Shown: positions 27,297 to 37,209 of the stretch, piece after piece
Numbering within the stretch: the stretch's first letter is position 1
Layout of the letters: each line of letters starts with the position of its first letter
NCBI RefSeq assembly: GCF_012034935.1
Contig: NZ_JAATEN010000001.1
Coordinates: forward strand, 372,001-436,000
Reading direction: 5' to 3'
From: Streptomyces zingiberis
GTDB taxonomy: Bacteria > Actinomycetota > Actinomycetes > Streptomycetales > Streptomycetaceae
DNA: 64,000 nt
Made by a program: the position numbers and the translations under genes
The notes under the pieces: generated by a model
What the model was told of the DNA's origin: nothing
Database searches by the model: none
What the model saw: only the letters and a program-made list of their open reading frames with translations

Positions 27297-28628
27297 TCAC
27301 ACCTCCAGGAACGCCCGCATCACCGCCGCCAGCATCGGCGGGTCCTCGGCCCCGCACAGTTCGCGGGCGGAGTGCATGGAGAGGATGGCCACGCCGGCGT
27401 CGACCGTCGCGATCCCGTGCCGGGCCGCGGTGATGGGGCCGATGGTCGTACCGCAGGGCATGGAGTTGTGGGAGACGAACGCCTGCCACTCCACCCCGGC
27501 GCGCTCGCACGCGCGGACGAAGACGGACCGGCCGACGCCGTCGGTGGCATACCGCTGGTTGACGTTGACCTTGAGGATCGGGCCGCCGTTCGGCATCGGG
27601 TGGTGCCCCGGCTCGTGCCGCTCCGCGTAGTTGGGGTGGACGGCGTGGCCCGTGTCGGAGGAGAGGCAGACGGAGCCGGCGAACGCGCGGGCCCGCTCCT
27701 CGTAGGTGCCGCCGCGGGCGAAGACGGAACGTTCCAGGACGGAGCCGAGGAGCGGGCCGTCGGCACCGGTGTCCGACTGGCTGCCGTTCTCCTCGTGGTC
27801 GAAGGCGGCCAGCACGGGGATGTACGGCAGGTCCTCGCCGTCCGCCGCGGCCGAGACGAGGGCGGCCGTCCCGGCGTGCACGGAGAGCAGGTTGTCCATG
27901 CGCGGGCCGGCCACCAGCTCCTGGTCCCGGCCGAGGTAGGCGGGCGGTTCGACGCTGTGCGCCATCAGGTCCCAGCCGGTGATCTCCTCCACGGCCGCGT
28001 TGGTCTTCCCGGCGACGTAGGCCAGCAGATCGCCTTCCCGCGCGTCCCCCAGACCCCAGACGGGCGTCATATGGCGCTGCTTGTCCAGCTTCAGCCCCTC
28101 GGAGTTGACGGTCCGGTCCAGGTGGACGGCGAGCTGCGGCACCCGCAGCAGCGGGCGGTCGACGGCGAACAGCCGGGTGGTGCCGTCCCGCATCGACAGC
28201 CGGCCGCTGAGCCCGAGGTCCCGGTCGAGCCAGGTGTTGAGCAGGGCACCGCCGTAGATCTCGACGGCGATCTGCCGCCAGCCGTGCGCGCCGGTGTCCG
28301 GCACCGGCTTGACCCGCAGGTTCGGCGAGTCGGTGTGCGCGCCGATGATCCGGAACGGGGTCGCCGGGGAGACGCCCTCGGGGACGTACCAGGCGATGAT
28401 CGCCCCGCCGCGCACCACGTAACGGCCGCCCGGCCCGTCCGCGGAGCCCTGCGAGTCCGCCGAATCGGCCGGGCCGGTCCAGGGGTCCGTCTCCTCCACG
28501 CGCCGGAAACCGGCGCGCTCCAGCCGGCTCGCGGCGGCGGCGACGGCGTGGTACGGCGACGGGGCCGCCGCGAGGAAGGACATGAGGTCGTCGGTGTGGC
28601 CGCGGGTGAAGCGGGCTGGTCTGCTCAT
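27297..28628 (-). CDS. M18 family aminopeptidase (aspartyl aminopeptidase type)
   Basis: 443-residue zinc aminopeptidase of the M18/ApeB group, expected to remove acidic N-terminal residues in the cytosol. Key motifs are IIGAHTDSPNLRVKP (metal His and Asp), the co-catalytic DHEENGSQ with catalytic Glu, SSDTGHAVHPNYAERHEPGH and the C-terminal metal-binding ILSMHSARELCG. Family members form dodecamers. ATG 28628 is preferred over ATG 28640 because TATGCT lies 7 nt upstream on the coding strand, the leaderless arrangement, and no Shine-Dalgarno supports the longer form. Confidence 0.9.
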   Translation of the reverse strand: MSRPARFTRGHTDDLMSFLAAAPSPYHAVAAAASRLERAGFRRVEETDPWTGPADSADSQGSADGPGGRYVVRGGAIIAWYVPEGVSPATPFRIIGAHTDSPNLRVKPVPDTGAHGWRQIAVEIYGGALLNTWLDRDLGLSGRLSMRDGTTRLFAVDRPLLRVPQLAVHLDRTVNSEGLKLDKQRHMTPVWGLGDAREGDLLAYVAGKTNAAVEEITGWDLMAHSVEPPAYLGRDQELVAGPRMDNLLSVHAGTAALVSAAADGEDLPYIPVLAAFDHEENGSQSDTGADGPLLGSVLERSVFARGGTYEERARAFAGSVCLSSDTGHAVHPNYAERHEPGHHPMPNGGPILKVNVNQRYATDGVGRSVFVRACERAGVEWQAFVSHNSMPCGTTIGPITAARHGIATVDAGVAILSMHSARELCGAEDPPMLAAVMRAFLEV

Positions 28629-28775
28629 GGGCTTCAGCATATGGAGGGCGCGTCACCGGCTCGAACGGGCTCGCGGTCCGCCGGGGTGGGCCCGCGGCGC
28701 GCGCTTCCACGCAGCGGCGGGGCACCGGCGAACAGGGGAACGCGAGCCGGAGGCGGCCGGTGGGCGGGCAGGGGA

Positions 28776-28810
28776 GGCCCCCGCCCGGCGGGACCTGCCG
28801 GGCGGGGGCC
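28776..28810. terminator. 14-bp perfect GC hairpin
   Basis: 28776-28789 (GGCCCCCGCCCGGC) pairs perfectly with 28797-28810 around a 7-nt loop. It lies in the gap downstream of the acyl-CoA dehydrogenase gene and upstream of the M18 gene on the minus strand. Confidence 0.7.
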
Positions 28811-28948
28811 GGAGCGCCCCGGGCGGTGCCCCGGCGCGGACGGCCGGGGCGGGGCCGGGGCTCGCCGGCGCCCTCCGGTCACTCCCACCGGAGGGGGCAC
28901 GGCAGTTCGGGCGGGTGGCCGGTGAGATGACCGGCCACCGCGGATGGC

Positions 28949-29008
28949 GCGGGCGGACCGGCCGGCCGCGGCGGACCGGCGGCCCGCCGCACCGGCCGGT
29001 CCGCCCGC
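28949..29008 (-). terminator. 17-bp perfect hairpin after the acyl-CoA dehydrogenase gene
   Basis: 28949-28965 pairs with 28992-29008 without mismatch (GCGGGCGGACCGGCCGG and its complement). It begins 8 nt beyond the dehydrogenase stop on the minus strand. Confidence 0.8.
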
Positions 29009-29015
29009 CCGCCGG

Positions 29016-30842
29016 TCAGAAGGCGGACTCGTCCAGCTCCATCAGGGTGTTGTCCACCTTCTCCGCGATCGAGCGCTGGAGGGAGACGTCCGGCAGCACG
29101 GTGTGCGCGAAGAACGTCGCCGCGGCGATCTTGCCCTGGTAGAAGGCGCGGTCCTTGTCGGGGGCGGAGGGGAGCTTCGCGGCGGCCACCGCGGCGCCCT
29201 TCAGCAGCAGGTAGCCCACGACGACGTCACCGGAGGCGAGGAGCAGGCGGGTGGTGTTGAGGCCGACCTTGTAGATCGACTTCACGTCCTGCTCGGTGGC
29301 GGCGAGGTCCGTCAGCATGTGGCCGACCATCGCCTCCAGGTCCACCGCCGCCTTGGAGAGCTCGGCGCGGGCCGCGGCCAGCTCCTCGCCGCCCTCGGCG
29401 TCGGCCAGGAACTTCTTGATCTCCTCGGAGAGGGCGGTCAGCGCCTGGCCCTGGTCCCGGACGATCTTCCGGAAGAAGAAGTCCTGGCCCTGGATGGCGG
29501 TGGTGCCCTCGTAGAGGGTGTCGATCTTGGCGTCCCGGATGTACTGCTCCAGCGGGTACTCCTGGAGGTAGCCGGAGCCGCCGAAGGTCTGGAGGGACTG
29601 CGCGAGCTGCTCGTAGGACTTCTCCGAGCCGTAGCCCTTCACGATCGGCAGCAGCAGGTCGTTGAGGCGGTGGATGGCGGAGGCGTCCTCGCCCGCGGCC
29701 TCCTTGACCATGATCTCGTCCTGCACGGAGGCGGTGTAGAGGACCAGGGCGCGCATGCCCTCGGCGTACGCCTTCTGCGTCATCAGCGCGCGGCGGACGT
29801 CGGGGTGGTGGGCGATGGTGACGCGCGGGGCCGTCTTGTCGGTGAAGGCGGCCAGGTCCGGGCCCTGCACCCGCTCCTTGGCGTACCCCAGGGCGTTGAG
29901 GTAGCCGGTGGAGAGCGTGGCGATGGCCTTCGTGCCGACCATCATCCGCGCGAACTCGATGATCTTGAACATCTGGCGGATGCCCTCGTGCTTCTCACCG
30001 AGCAGCCACCCCTTGGCGGGCCGCCGGTCGCCGAAGGTCAGCTCGCAGGTGTTGGAGACCTTCAGGCCCATCTTGTGCTCGACGTTGGTGGCGTCGACGC
30101 CGTTGCGCTCGCCGAGTTCGCCGGTCTCCCGGTCGAAGTGGTACTTGGGCACGATGAACAGGGAGAGGCCCTTGGTGCCGGGCCCGGCGCCCTCGGGGCG
30201 GGCCAGCACGTAGTGGATGATGTTCTCCGAGAGGTCGTGCTCACCCGAGGTGATGAAGCGCTTGACGCCCTCGATGTGCCAGGTGCCGTCCTCCTGGCGG
30301 ATCGCCTTGGCGCGGCCGGCGCCCACGTCGGAGCCGGCGTCCGGCTCGGTCAGCACCATGGTGGAGCCCCACTGCTTCTCCACCGCGAGCTTGGCGATCT
30401 TCTGCTGCTCCTCGGTGCCCTCCTCGAAGAGCACCCCCGCGAAGGCCGGGCCGGAGGAGTACATCCAGACCGCGGGGTTGGCGCCGAGGACCGTCTCCGC
30501 GAAGCCCCAGAGCAGGGAGCGCGGGGTGGGCGTGCCGCCCAGCTCCTCCGGGATGCCGAGGCGCCACCACTCGGCATCCATGAACGCCTGGTAGCTCTTC
30601 TTGAACGACTCGGGGAGCGGCGCGGTGTGCGTCTCGGGGTCGAAGACCGGAGGGTTGCGGTCCGCGTCGGCGTACGACTCGGCCAGCTCGTTCTCGGCGA
30701 GCCGGGCGATCTCGGACAGGACGCTCCTGGCGGTGTCGACGTCCATCTCCGCGAACGGGCCGGTGCCGTACAGCTTGTCGCGCCCGAGCACCTCGAAGAG
30801 GTTGAACTCGATGTCGCGGAGATTCGACTTGTAGTGCCCCAT
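29016..30842 (-). CDS. Acyl-CoA dehydrogenase, FadE5-like
   Basis: 608-residue flavoenzyme for the first step of beta-oxidation. The start [18 protein letters not shown] and the extra C-terminal domain are characteristic of mycobacterial FadE5-type enzymes, which accept a broad chain-length range. Visible features are the FAD/substrate loop [27 protein letters not shown], the helical domain [18 protein letters not shown], and [16 protein letters not shown] with the catalytic-base Glu. An extra helical region (about 480-608) ends in [13 protein letters not shown]. The ATG has GGAG 9 nt upstream. It is divergent from the SseB-family gene; a TetR-type half-palindrome lies between (30910-30927). 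Confidence 0.92.
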   Translation of the reverse strand: MGHYKSNLRDIEFNLFEVLGRDKLYGTGPFAEMDVDTARSVLSEIARLAENELAESYADADRNPPVFDPETHTAPLPESFKKSYQAFMDAEWWRLGIPEELGGTPTPRSLLWGFAETVLGANPAVWMYSSGPAFAGVLFEEGTEEQQKIAKLAVEKQWGSTMVLTEPDAGSDVGAGRAKAIRQEDGTWHIEGVKRFITSGEHDLSENIIHYVLARPEGAGPGTKGLSLFIVPKYHFDRETGELGERNGVDATNVEHKMGLKVSNTCELTFGDRRPAKGWLLGEKHEGIRQMFKIIEFARMMVGTKAIATLSTGYLNALGYAKERVQGPDLAAFTDKTAPRVTIAHHPDVRRALMTQKAYAEGMRALVLYTASVQDEIMVKEAAGEDASAIHRLNDLLLPIVKGYGSEKSYEQLAQSLQTFGGSGYLQEYPLEQYIRDAKIDTLYEGTTAIQGQDFFFRKIVRDQGQALTALSEEIKKFLADAEGGEELAAARAELSKAAVDLEAMVGHMLTDLAATEQDVKSIYKVGLNTTRLLLASGDVVVGYLLLKGAAVAAAKLPSAPDKDRAFYQGKIAAATFFAHTVLPDVSLQRSIAEKVDNTLMELDESAF

Positions 30843-30909
30843 GGCGACGGCTCCGTAGCTTCGGTGAGGCGGCATACCTCTACTGCGTACCAGAATCGGT
30901 ATCGCCATG

Positions 30910-30927
30910 ATGCTACCGGTCAGTAAT
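30910..30927. promoter_or_regulatory. Candidate TetR-type operator, imperfect palindrome around ACCGGT
   Basis: ATGCTACCGGTCAGTAAT is centred on the palindrome ACCGGT. The right arm ACCGGTCAGTAA fits the TTACTGACCGGTCAGTAA-type sites often bound by TetR regulators of fatty-acid genes, whereas the left arm (ATGCT) deviates. It lies 68-85 bp upstream of the acyl-CoA dehydrogenase ATG, so control of that gene is likely. Confidence 0.4.
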
Positions 30928-30975
30928 AAGACGCAAGCCCGAACCGGCCAAGTGTGACTCGTTACCCTGTGTGCC

Positions 30976-31443
30976 ATGTACGGCTACGACCAGAACCCGG
31001 GCGCCGGGCAGGGTTACGCGCCTCCCCCGCCGCCCCCGCAGCAGGGCGGCTACGGCGCGCAGCCGGGCTACCCCGCCGAGCCGTCCCCGCCGTCGCTGGC
31101 CGGCGCGGTACAGGCGTTCACCACCGGCTCGATGTCGGCCGAGGACTTCCAGCACATCTTCTCGACCTCCAAGGTCTACTGCCCGCGCGGTGACGGCCCC
31201 GGCTTCCTGGCGCTGCACTCCACGCAGCAGCCGGTGATCCCGCTCTTCACCACGCTCAAGGAGTTGCGGGGCTACGCGGGCAAGGAGTCCAAGTACTTCA
31301 CGCTCACCGGCGCCGAGGTGCTCGACCTGCTGCCCACGGGGTACGGCTTCGTGCTGGACATGGAGGGTGAGCACCGGATGGTCTTCGACGCCAAGGCCGT
31401 GGAGCAGATGGTCGACTTCGCCATGCGGCGGATGTACGGCTGA
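30976..31443 (+). CDS. SseB family protein
   Basis: 155 residues. A disordered N-terminus rich in Tyr, Gly, Gln and Pro (includes seven consecutive prolines) is followed by an SseB-like domain: [59 protein letters not shown]. The domain ends with DFAMRRMYG. In actinobacteria this family is widespread and its role is not settled. No Shine-Dalgarno precedes the ATG, but TACCCT (30963-30968) lies 7 nt upstream, suggesting a leaderless mRNA. It is divergent from the acyl-CoA dehydrogenase gene. Confidence 0.8.
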   Translation: MYGYDQNPGAGQGYAPPPPPPQQGGYGAQPGYPAEPSPPSLAGAVQAFTTGSMSAEDFQHIFSTSKVYCPRGDGPGFLALHSTQQPVIPLFTTLKELRGYAGKESKYFTLTGAEVLDLLPTGYGFVLDMEGEHRMVFDAKAVEQMVDFAMRRMYG

Positions 31444-31510
31444 CCGTGCCCGCCTGCGGTTCCTCGTGGGCCCCTGTGGCTCCCTGCCGGCCCTCCGCGG
31501 CTCGTACGGC

Positions 31511-31542
31511 CCGCCCGCCGCCCCGTCCGGGGTGGCGGGCGG
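31511..31542 (+). terminator. 14-bp hairpin after the SseB-family gene
   Basis: CCGCCCGCCGCCCC (31511-31524) pairs with GGGGTGGCGGGCGG (31529-31542) with one G-T wobble and a 4-nt loop. Confidence 0.75.
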
Positions 31543-31585
31543 AGTGATGTTCCGGCCCGGGAATGGCGGAGCGCCCGGATGTAGT

Positions 31586-31600
31586 TTACTGTTCAAGTAA
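31586..31600. promoter_or_regulatory. TTACT-n5-AGTAA operator upstream of the pirin gene
   Basis: TTACTGTTCAAGTAA is a perfect 5-bp inverted repeat with 5-bp spacing, set in an AT-rich patch 20 bp before the pirin start. Its form resembles TTACTTG-type sites of MarR/HxlR redox regulators; the bound protein is not encoded in the window. Confidence 0.5.
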
Positions 31601-31619
31601 TCCATCGAGGAGGCCCGAC

Positions 31620-32591
31620 ATGCCCGCCGTGACCGTCGAGAACCCGCTGACCCTGCCGCGCGTGACCGCTCCCGCGGACGCCGTGGCCCGCCCCGTGCTG
31701 ACCGTGACCACCGCGCCGAGCGGCTTCGAGGGCGAGGGCTTCCCCGTCCGCCGGGCGTTCGCGGGGATCAACTACCGCCACCTGGACCCGTTCATCATGA
31801 TGGACCAGATGGGTGAGGTGGAGTACGCGCCCGGAGAGCCGAAGGGCACCCCCTGGCACCCCCACCGCGGCTTCGAGACCGTCACCTACATCATCGACGG
31901 GATCTTCGACCACCACGACAGCGAGGGCGGTGGTGGCACGATCACCAACGGCGACACCCAGTGGATGACGGCCGGCGCGGGCCTGCTCCACATCGAGGCG
32001 CCGCCGGAGCACCTCGTCGTCTCCGGTGGCCTCTTCCACGGGCTCCAGCTCTGGGTGAACCTGCCGGCCAAGGACAAGATGATGGCCCCGCGCTACCAGG
32101 ACATCCGGGGCGGCACCGTGCAGCTCCTCACCTCCCCGGACGGGGGCGCGCTGCTCCGCGTCATCGCCGGTGAGCTGGACGGCCACACCGGTCCCGGGTC
32201 CACGCACACGCCCATCACGATGGTTCACGCCACGCTGGCGCCCGGCGCGGAGGTCACCCTCCCCTGGCGGCCGGACTTCAACGGCCTGGCGTACGTCATG
32301 GCGGGCAAGGGCGCGGTCGGCGCCGACCGGCGCCCGATCCACGTGGGCCAGACCGCCGTCTTCGGCGAGGGCGGCTCGCTGACCGTCCGCGCGGACGAGC
32401 GGCAGGACTCCCACACCCCGGACCTGGAGATCGTCCTCCTCGGCGGCCGCCCGATCCGCGAGCCGATGGCGCAGTACGGCCCGTTCGTCATGAACAACCG
32501 CGCCGAGCTCGCCCAGGCGTTCGAGGACTTCCAGGCGGGCCGGCTCGGCCGGATCCCGGCCGTGCACGGCATGACGGAGGACGGCCGGTAA
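31620..32591 (+). CDS. Pirin family protein
   Basis: 323-residue bicupin. The N-terminal cupin carries the metal-ligand pattern HPHRGFETVTYIIDG (two His) and GAGLLHIEAPPE (His and Glu). The C-terminal cupin contains LAPGAEVTLPWRPDFNGLAYVMAG. Some bacterial pirins act as quercetinases or bind metabolic enzymes; the role here is unknown. ATG 31620 has a clear GAGGAGG site and sits just after a palindromic operator, so it is probably inducible by a redox or phenolic signal (inference). Confidence 0.9.
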   Translation: MPAVTVENPLTLPRVTAPADAVARPVLTVTTAPSGFEGEGFPVRRAFAGINYRHLDPFIMMDQMGEVEYAPGEPKGTPWHPHRGFETVTYIIDGIFDHHDSEGGGGTITNGDTQWMTAGAGLLHIEAPPEHLVVSGGLFHGLQLWVNLPAKDKMMAPRYQDIRGGTVQLLTSPDGGALLRVIAGELDGHTGPGSTHTPITMVHATLAPGAEVTLPWRPDFNGLAYVMAGKGAVGADRRPIHVGQTAVFGEGGSLTVRADERQDSHTPDLEIVLLGGRPIREPMAQYGPFVMNNRAELAQAFEDFQAGRLGRIPAVHGMTEDGR

Positions 32592-32609
32592 CCCCGCCGG
32601 GCACACGGC

Positions 32610-32700
32610 GCCGACGGGCCCTTCCGTGCTCGCCTCCCCCTGCCGCTGCCGGGCGTCAACCGGCGGCGGTGCGGGGGAGGGGGCGCCGGGGCCCGTCGGC
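32610..32700. terminator. Composite inverted repeat between pirin and SpoIIE-type genes
   Basis: GCCGACGGGCCC (32610-32621) pairs with GGGCCCGTCGGC (32689-32700), and inside it CCTCCCCC (32633-32640) pairs with GGGGGAGG (32673-32680). The convergent arrangement suggests a shared terminator. The rest of the gap to 32905 is GC-rich with smaller hairpins and no gene. Confidence 0.65.
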
Positions 32701-32905
32701 AGCTTTCCGGACGGGCCGCGTGCGGCGCCCGCCCGCCGGGGCCGGGCCGGTGGAGGTCCGGGACCGGCGGTGCCGCGCCACGGTCCCGCCGCCCGTCCGC
32801 GCCGGGCACGGGGTCCCGGGGGAGCTCACCGGCGCGGCCGGCCTGCCCCTCCCGGCGGGATCTTCTCCGGGCGGGGCCGGTCCCGCCCCGGGCGCCCGGC
32901 ACCGT

Positions 32906-35098
32906 TCAGGCCGCGAGGTCCTCGACCTCCGCGCTGAGGTCCGGCTCCGGGGGGCCGGGGGAGCCCTCGCCCTCGTTCAGTTCGAACCAGGTGGACTTCC
33001 CCTCGCCCCGCGGGTCCGCCCCCCAGGCATGGGCGAGCAGCTCCAGCAGGATCAGCCCGCGCCCGGAGGAGGCCAGCTCGCCCGGGCGGCGGCGGTGCGG
33101 CAGCTCGTCGCTGGAGTCGGACACCTCGACCCGCAGCCGGCGGTGGCCGGGCTCGGCGGTTCCGCCCTCCCGTGCGGTGATCTCCGCCACCACGACGGCG
33201 TCGCCGTCCGTGTGCACCAGCACGTTGGTGGTCATCTCGGAGAGCATCAGCTCCGCCGAGTCCACCTGCTCCGGATCCGTCCAGTCGTGCAGCAGCTCCC
33301 GCAGGTGGCGGCGGGCCAGCGAGATGCGTTCGGGCTCCGCCTGCGAGACGGTCATCACGATCCGCCGCACCAGGTGCGGCGGCTGTACGGCGGGGGCCCC
33401 GCAGCCCGGGCCGTTGCGGCAGACCATCAGCAGCACGATGTCGTCCTCGCGCCGGTCGGAGAGCGGACCAGCGGTGTAGTGCGAGGTCGGGCCGTGCACC
33501 GCGTCCAGCACGCTGTCGGCCAGGGCCTCCAGATCCTCCCCGGTGTGCTCCTCCATCGTCTGCATCAGCCGCTGCCGGCCGGTGTCCAGGTCGTGGCCGC
33601 CGGTCTCGATCAGCCCGTCCGTGCAGAGCAACATCAGCTCGCCCGGCTCCAGGACGATCTGCGTCGTCGGGTAGTCGCTGTCCGGGGCGACGCCCAGCGG
33701 CAGCCCGCCCGCCGTCTCCCGGGGCATCAGCGTGCCGTCGCTCTTGCGCGTGACGGGCTCGGGGTGGCCGGCCCGGGCGATCTCCAGGCTGCCGGTGCTC
33801 GGGTCGGCCTCGATGTAGAGGCAGGTGGCGAAGCGGGGATCGTCCGCCGGGTCGTCCAGGGACCCGGTGTCCCCCGGCTGGGAGCGGTCGGTCAGCCCCG
33901 CCAGGAAGCGGGAGGCGCGGGAGAGCACCGCGTCCGGATGGTGCCCCTCGGCGGCGTAGGCGCGCAGGGCGATCCGCAACTGGCCCATCAGGCTCGCGGC
34001 GCGCACGTCGTGCCCCTGGACGTCGCCGACGACGAAGGCGACCCGGCGGGAGGGGAGCGGGATCAGGTCGTACCAGTCGCCGCCCATCTGCACCCCGCCG
34101 CCCGTCGGGACGTACCGGGCGGTGACCCGCATCCCCGGGGTCTCCGGCACGGCGGGGGACATCATGGACCGCCGCAGCCCCACCGCCAGCTCCCGCTCGG
34201 ACTCCTGGGCTCCGGCCCGGGTGAGCGCCTGCGCCAGCATCCGGGCCACGGTGGAGAGGATGGACCGCTCGTCCGGGGTGAAGGCGACCCGGTGGTCGAA
34301 CATGGCCGACCACGCCCCCGTGGTGCGGCCGGCGACGATCAGCGGCACGTAGGCCCAGGAGTGCAGGTCGGAGTCGGCCACCAGCGGCCACATCATCGGG
34401 TACCGCTCCCGGAACACCCGCGGGGAGGAGAGGTACACCGCCCGGCCTGTGCGCACCACCTCGGCCGCCGGGAACGGGGCGTCCAGCGGCATCTCGTCGA
34501 AGAAGCGCGGCTTGTCGGCGTCCCGGCCCTGGTAGCCCACGTAGGAGAGCCGGCCGCCCTCGACCTTGAAGACGGCCAGCCCGGTCGGGGAGAACCCCGG
34601 CATCGAGAGGGAGCCCGCGACCCGCAGCACCTCCTGGGTGGAGCCCGCCTCCGCCAGCGCCCGCCCGGCGTCCAGCAGGAACGCCTCCCGGGCCCGCCGC
34701 CAGTCACCGGTGACCTTGGGCGGGGCGCCGGACTCGTCCGCCGCGCGGGGCTCCTCCGGCAGCTCCGCGGCGGTGCCGATGAAGTCGACGGTGCGGTCCT
34801 GCCGGTGGGCCTTGCCCCGGACGCGGATGCGCCGCAGCACCTTGCCGTCGTCACCGATCACCCTCAGGACCACCTCCGCGAGGGTGTCCTCCACCAGGGA
34901 GAGATCGACGATCTCCGTCATCTCCACCCAGTCCACCGGGTGGAAGCGGGCGCGGCTGTCGGCCGGCGAGAGCGTGGTGGGAAGGGCGGCCAGCCCCAGC
35001 AGCCGGGCCGCCTCGGCGTCCAGCTGGAGCTTCTCCGTGGCGTTGTCCCAGCGCCAGAGGCCGGTCGCCGTGGCGGCCAGGACGTCCTCGGAGCGCAT
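32906..35098 (-). CDS. SpoIIE family phosphatase with PAS/GAF and ATP-binding domains
   Basis: 730-residue cytosolic multidomain regulator. The N-terminal region (TGLWRWDNATEKLQLDAEA, FHPVDWVEM) is PAS-like. A GAF domain follows (REAFLLDAGRALAEAGSTQ to LSTVARMLAQAL, about 140-300). The PP2C/SpoIIE phosphatase (about 335-560) has metal-binding residues in GGDWYDLIPL, VVGDVQGHD, LLCTDGLIETGG and REDDIVLL. The C-terminal HATPase (about 580-720) contains LMLSEMTTNVLVH and ASSGRGLILLELLA. The layout fits a partner-switching module that dephosphorylates an anti-anti-sigma factor and binds it or its sigma. GAGG lies next to the ATG. It is divergent from aspS. Confidence 0.9.
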   Translation of the reverse strand: MRSEDVLAATATGLWRWDNATEKLQLDAEAARLLGLAALPTTLSPADSRARFHPVDWVEMTEIVDLSLVEDTLAEVVLRVIGDDGKVLRRIRVRGKAHRQDRTVDFIGTAAELPEEPRAADESGAPPKVTGDWRRAREAFLLDAGRALAEAGSTQEVLRVAGSLSMPGFSPTGLAVFKVEGGRLSYVGYQGRDADKPRFFDEMPLDAPFPAAEVVRTGRAVYLSSPRVFRERYPMMWPLVADSDLHSWAYVPLIVAGRTTGAWSAMFDHRVAFTPDERSILSTVARMLAQALTRAGAQESERELAVGLRRSMMSPAVPETPGMRVTARYVPTGGGVQMGGDWYDLIPLPSRRVAFVVGDVQGHDVRAASLMGQLRIALRAYAAEGHHPDAVLSRASRFLAGLTDRSQPGDTGSLDDPADDPRFATCLYIEADPSTGSLEIARAGHPEPVTRKSDGTLMPRETAGGLPLGVAPDSDYPTTQIVLEPGELMLLCTDGLIETGGHDLDTGRQRLMQTMEEHTGEDLEALADSVLDAVHGPTSHYTAGPLSDRREDDIVLLMVCRNGPGCGAPAVQPPHLVRRIVMTVSQAEPERISLARRHLRELLHDWTDPEQVDSAELMLSEMTTNVLVHTDGDAVVVAEITAREGGTAEPGHRRLRVEVSDSSDELPHRRRPGELASSGRGLILLELLAHAWGADPRGEGKSTWFELNEGEGSPGPPEPDLSAEVEDLAA

Positions 35099-35293
35099 GA
35101 CCTCACTTTATGATGATTCACGGTATTCGTCGTGGTATGGAGCCGTGACAGGGAGCTGTTCGAGCCGGGCCGAGGGCCGGCCGGGGGGTTGGCGGCTACC
35201 GGTACCCTTGACGGGGCCCCGACGGGCCGGGCCCCCGGGGTGTCCGGCACCCCCGGGACCGCTTCCCCGACGATCCGACGACTTGGATGAGCG

Positions 35294-37066
35294 ATGCATC
35301 GGTACCGGTCCCACACCTGCGGCGAACTCCGCGCCGCCGACGTCGACACCGAGGTGCGACTGAGCGGCTGGCTGCACAACCGTCGCGACCTGGGCGGCAT
35401 CCTCTTCATCGATCTGCGGGACCACTACGGGCTGGTGCAGCTCGTGGCCCGGCCCGGCACCCCGGCCAACGAGATCCTGGGCTCCCTCTCCAAGGAGACC
35501 GTGGTCCGCGTCGACGGCCGGGTCAGCGCCCGCGGCGCCGAGAACGTCAACCCGGAGCTGCCCACCGGCGAGGTCGAGATCGAGGTCGCCGAGGTGGAGG
35601 TGCTCGGTGAGGCCGGCGCGCTGCCGTTCACCGTCAACACCGAGGACGGCGTGAACGAGGAGCGGCGGCTGGAGTACCGCTTCCTGGACCTGCGCCGGGA
35701 GCGGATGCACCGCAACATCATGCTGCGCTCCCAGGTCATCGCCTATCTGCGGCGGGAGATGACGGCGCTCGGCTTCCACGACATGGCCACCCCGATCCTC
35801 TCCGCCACCTCCCCCGAGGGCGCCCGCGACTTCCTGGTGCCCTCCCGGATGCACCCGGGCAAGTTCTACGCCCTCCCGCAGGCGCCGCAGCAGTTCAAGC
35901 AGCTGCTGATGATCGCGGGCTTCGACCGCTACTTCCAGATCGCCCCCTGCTTCCGCGACGAGGACGCCCGCGCCGACCGCTCGCCCGGCGAGTTCTACCA
36001 GCTCGACGTCGAGATGAGCTTCGTCGAGCAGGAGGACGTCTTCCGGGTGATCGAGAAGGTCATGACCGATCTCTTCACCGAGTTCGGCCAGGGCCGCGAG
36101 GTCACCTCACCGTTCCCGCGCATCCCGTTCCGCGAGGCGCTGCTGAAGTACGGCAGCGACAAGCCGGACCTCCGCGCCAAGCTGGAGCTGACCGACGTCA
36201 GCCACATCTTCGCCGACTCCGGCTTCAAGGCGTTCGCCGGCAAGCACGTCCGCGCGCTGGCCGTGCCGGACACCGCGGACCGGCCGCGGAAGTTCTTCGA
36301 CCAGCTCGGCGAGTTCGCCGTCGAGCAGGGGGCCAAGGGCCTGGCCTGGGTCCGCATCGGTGAGGACAACGCCCTCACCGGCCCCGTCGCCAAGTTCCTC
36401 ACCGAGGACGACGTGGCGCGGCTGGTCGCCGAGGTGGACGGCCGCCCCGGCACCGCGGTCTTCTTCGGGGCCGGCGAGTTCGACGAGGTCTCGAAGATCA
36501 TGGGCGCGGTCCGGGTCGAGGCCGCCCGGCGCGCCGGGCACTTCGAGGAGAACGTCTTCCGCTTCTGCTGGATCGTCGACTTCCCGATGTTCGAGCGGAA
36601 CGAGGACACCGGCGCGATCGAGTTCTCGCACAACCCCTTCTCCATGCCCCAGGGCGGCCTGGAGGCGCTCCGCGGCAAGGACCCGCTGGACGTGCTGGCC
36701 TGGCAGTACGACATCGTCTGCAACGGTGTCGAACTCTCCTCCGGCGCCATCCGGAACCACGAGCCGGAGGTCATGTACGAGGCCTTCGGCATCGCCGGCT
36801 ACTCCCCCGAGGAGGTCGAACGCGAGTTCGGCGGCATGCTCCGCGCCTTCAGCTTCGGCGCCCCGCCGCACGGCGGCATCGCCCCGGGCGTGGACCGCAT
36901 CGTGATGCTCCTCGCCGACGAGCCCAACATCCGCGAGACCATCGCCTTCCCGCTCAACGGCAACGCGCAGGACCTGCTGATGGGCGCCCCGACCGAGGTC
37001 GAGGAGGCCCGGCTGCGCGAGCTCCACATCAGCCTGCGGAAGCCGCAGGCCAAGCAGGAGCGGTAA
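35294..37066 (+). CDS. aspS: Aspartyl-tRNA synthetase
   Basis: 590-residue class II synthetase. The order is: OB-fold anticodon domain ([20 protein letters not shown]), class II motif 2 ([19 protein letters not shown]), a bacterial GAD insertion (about 290-415), and motif 3 ([21 protein letters not shown]). The [21 protein letters not shown] segment is the usual aspartate-site signature. ATG 35294 is the standard start [13 protein letters not shown]; an overlapping ATG at 35287 is in another frame. TACCCT at 35203-35208 is a possible -10. It is followed by a perfect 14-bp terminator and convergent metG. Confidence 0.97.
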   Translation: MHRYRSHTCGELRAADVDTEVRLSGWLHNRRDLGGILFIDLRDHYGLVQLVARPGTPANEILGSLSKETVVRVDGRVSARGAENVNPELPTGEVEIEVAEVEVLGEAGALPFTVNTEDGVNEERRLEYRFLDLRRERMHRNIMLRSQVIAYLRREMTALGFHDMATPILSATSPEGARDFLVPSRMHPGKFYALPQAPQQFKQLLMIAGFDRYFQIAPCFRDEDARADRSPGEFYQLDVEMSFVEQEDVFRVIEKVMTDLFTEFGQGREVTSPFPRIPFREALLKYGSDKPDLRAKLELTDVSHIFADSGFKAFAGKHVRALAVPDTADRPRKFFDQLGEFAVEQGAKGLAWVRIGEDNALTGPVAKFLTEDDVARLVAEVDGRPGTAVFFGAGEFDEVSKIMGAVRVEAARRAGHFEENVFRFCWIVDFPMFERNEDTGAIEFSHNPFSMPQGGLEALRGKDPLDVLAWQYDIVCNGVELSSGAIRNHEPEVMYEAFGIAGYSPEEVEREFGGMLRAFSFGAPPHGGIAPGVDRIVMLLADEPNIRETIAFPLNGNAQDLLMGAPTEVEEARLRELHISLRKPQAKQER

Positions 37067-37078
37067 GCCGCCGCACGA

Positions 37079-37110
37079 CCGGGCCCGGGACCGCGTGGTC
37101 CCGGGCCCGG
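37079..37110. terminator. 14-bp hairpin between aspS and metG
   Basis: CCGGGCCCGGGACC (37079-37092), 4-nt loop GCGT, GGTCCCGGGCCCGG (37097-37110). It is perfect and lies 12 bp after the aspS stop; it may serve both convergent genes. Confidence 0.9.
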
Positions 37111-37209
37111 CTCATCACATGACGGGCCGCACCGGGAACACCTGCCCGGCGGGTCGCGGAGGGCAGCTCCACCGCGGTCCTCCCGCGGCCCGTCCGCCGA
37201 CCGCGTGGG

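Noticed and set aside
28944..30926. 660-residue plus-strand frame opposite the acyl-CoA dehydrogenase
   Set aside because: Antisense shadow ([12 protein letters not shown] composition); the minus-strand enzyme has catalytic motifs and a ribosome site.
32669..35113. 814-residue plus-strand frame opposite the SpoIIE phosphatase
   Set aside because: Antisense shadow without domains.
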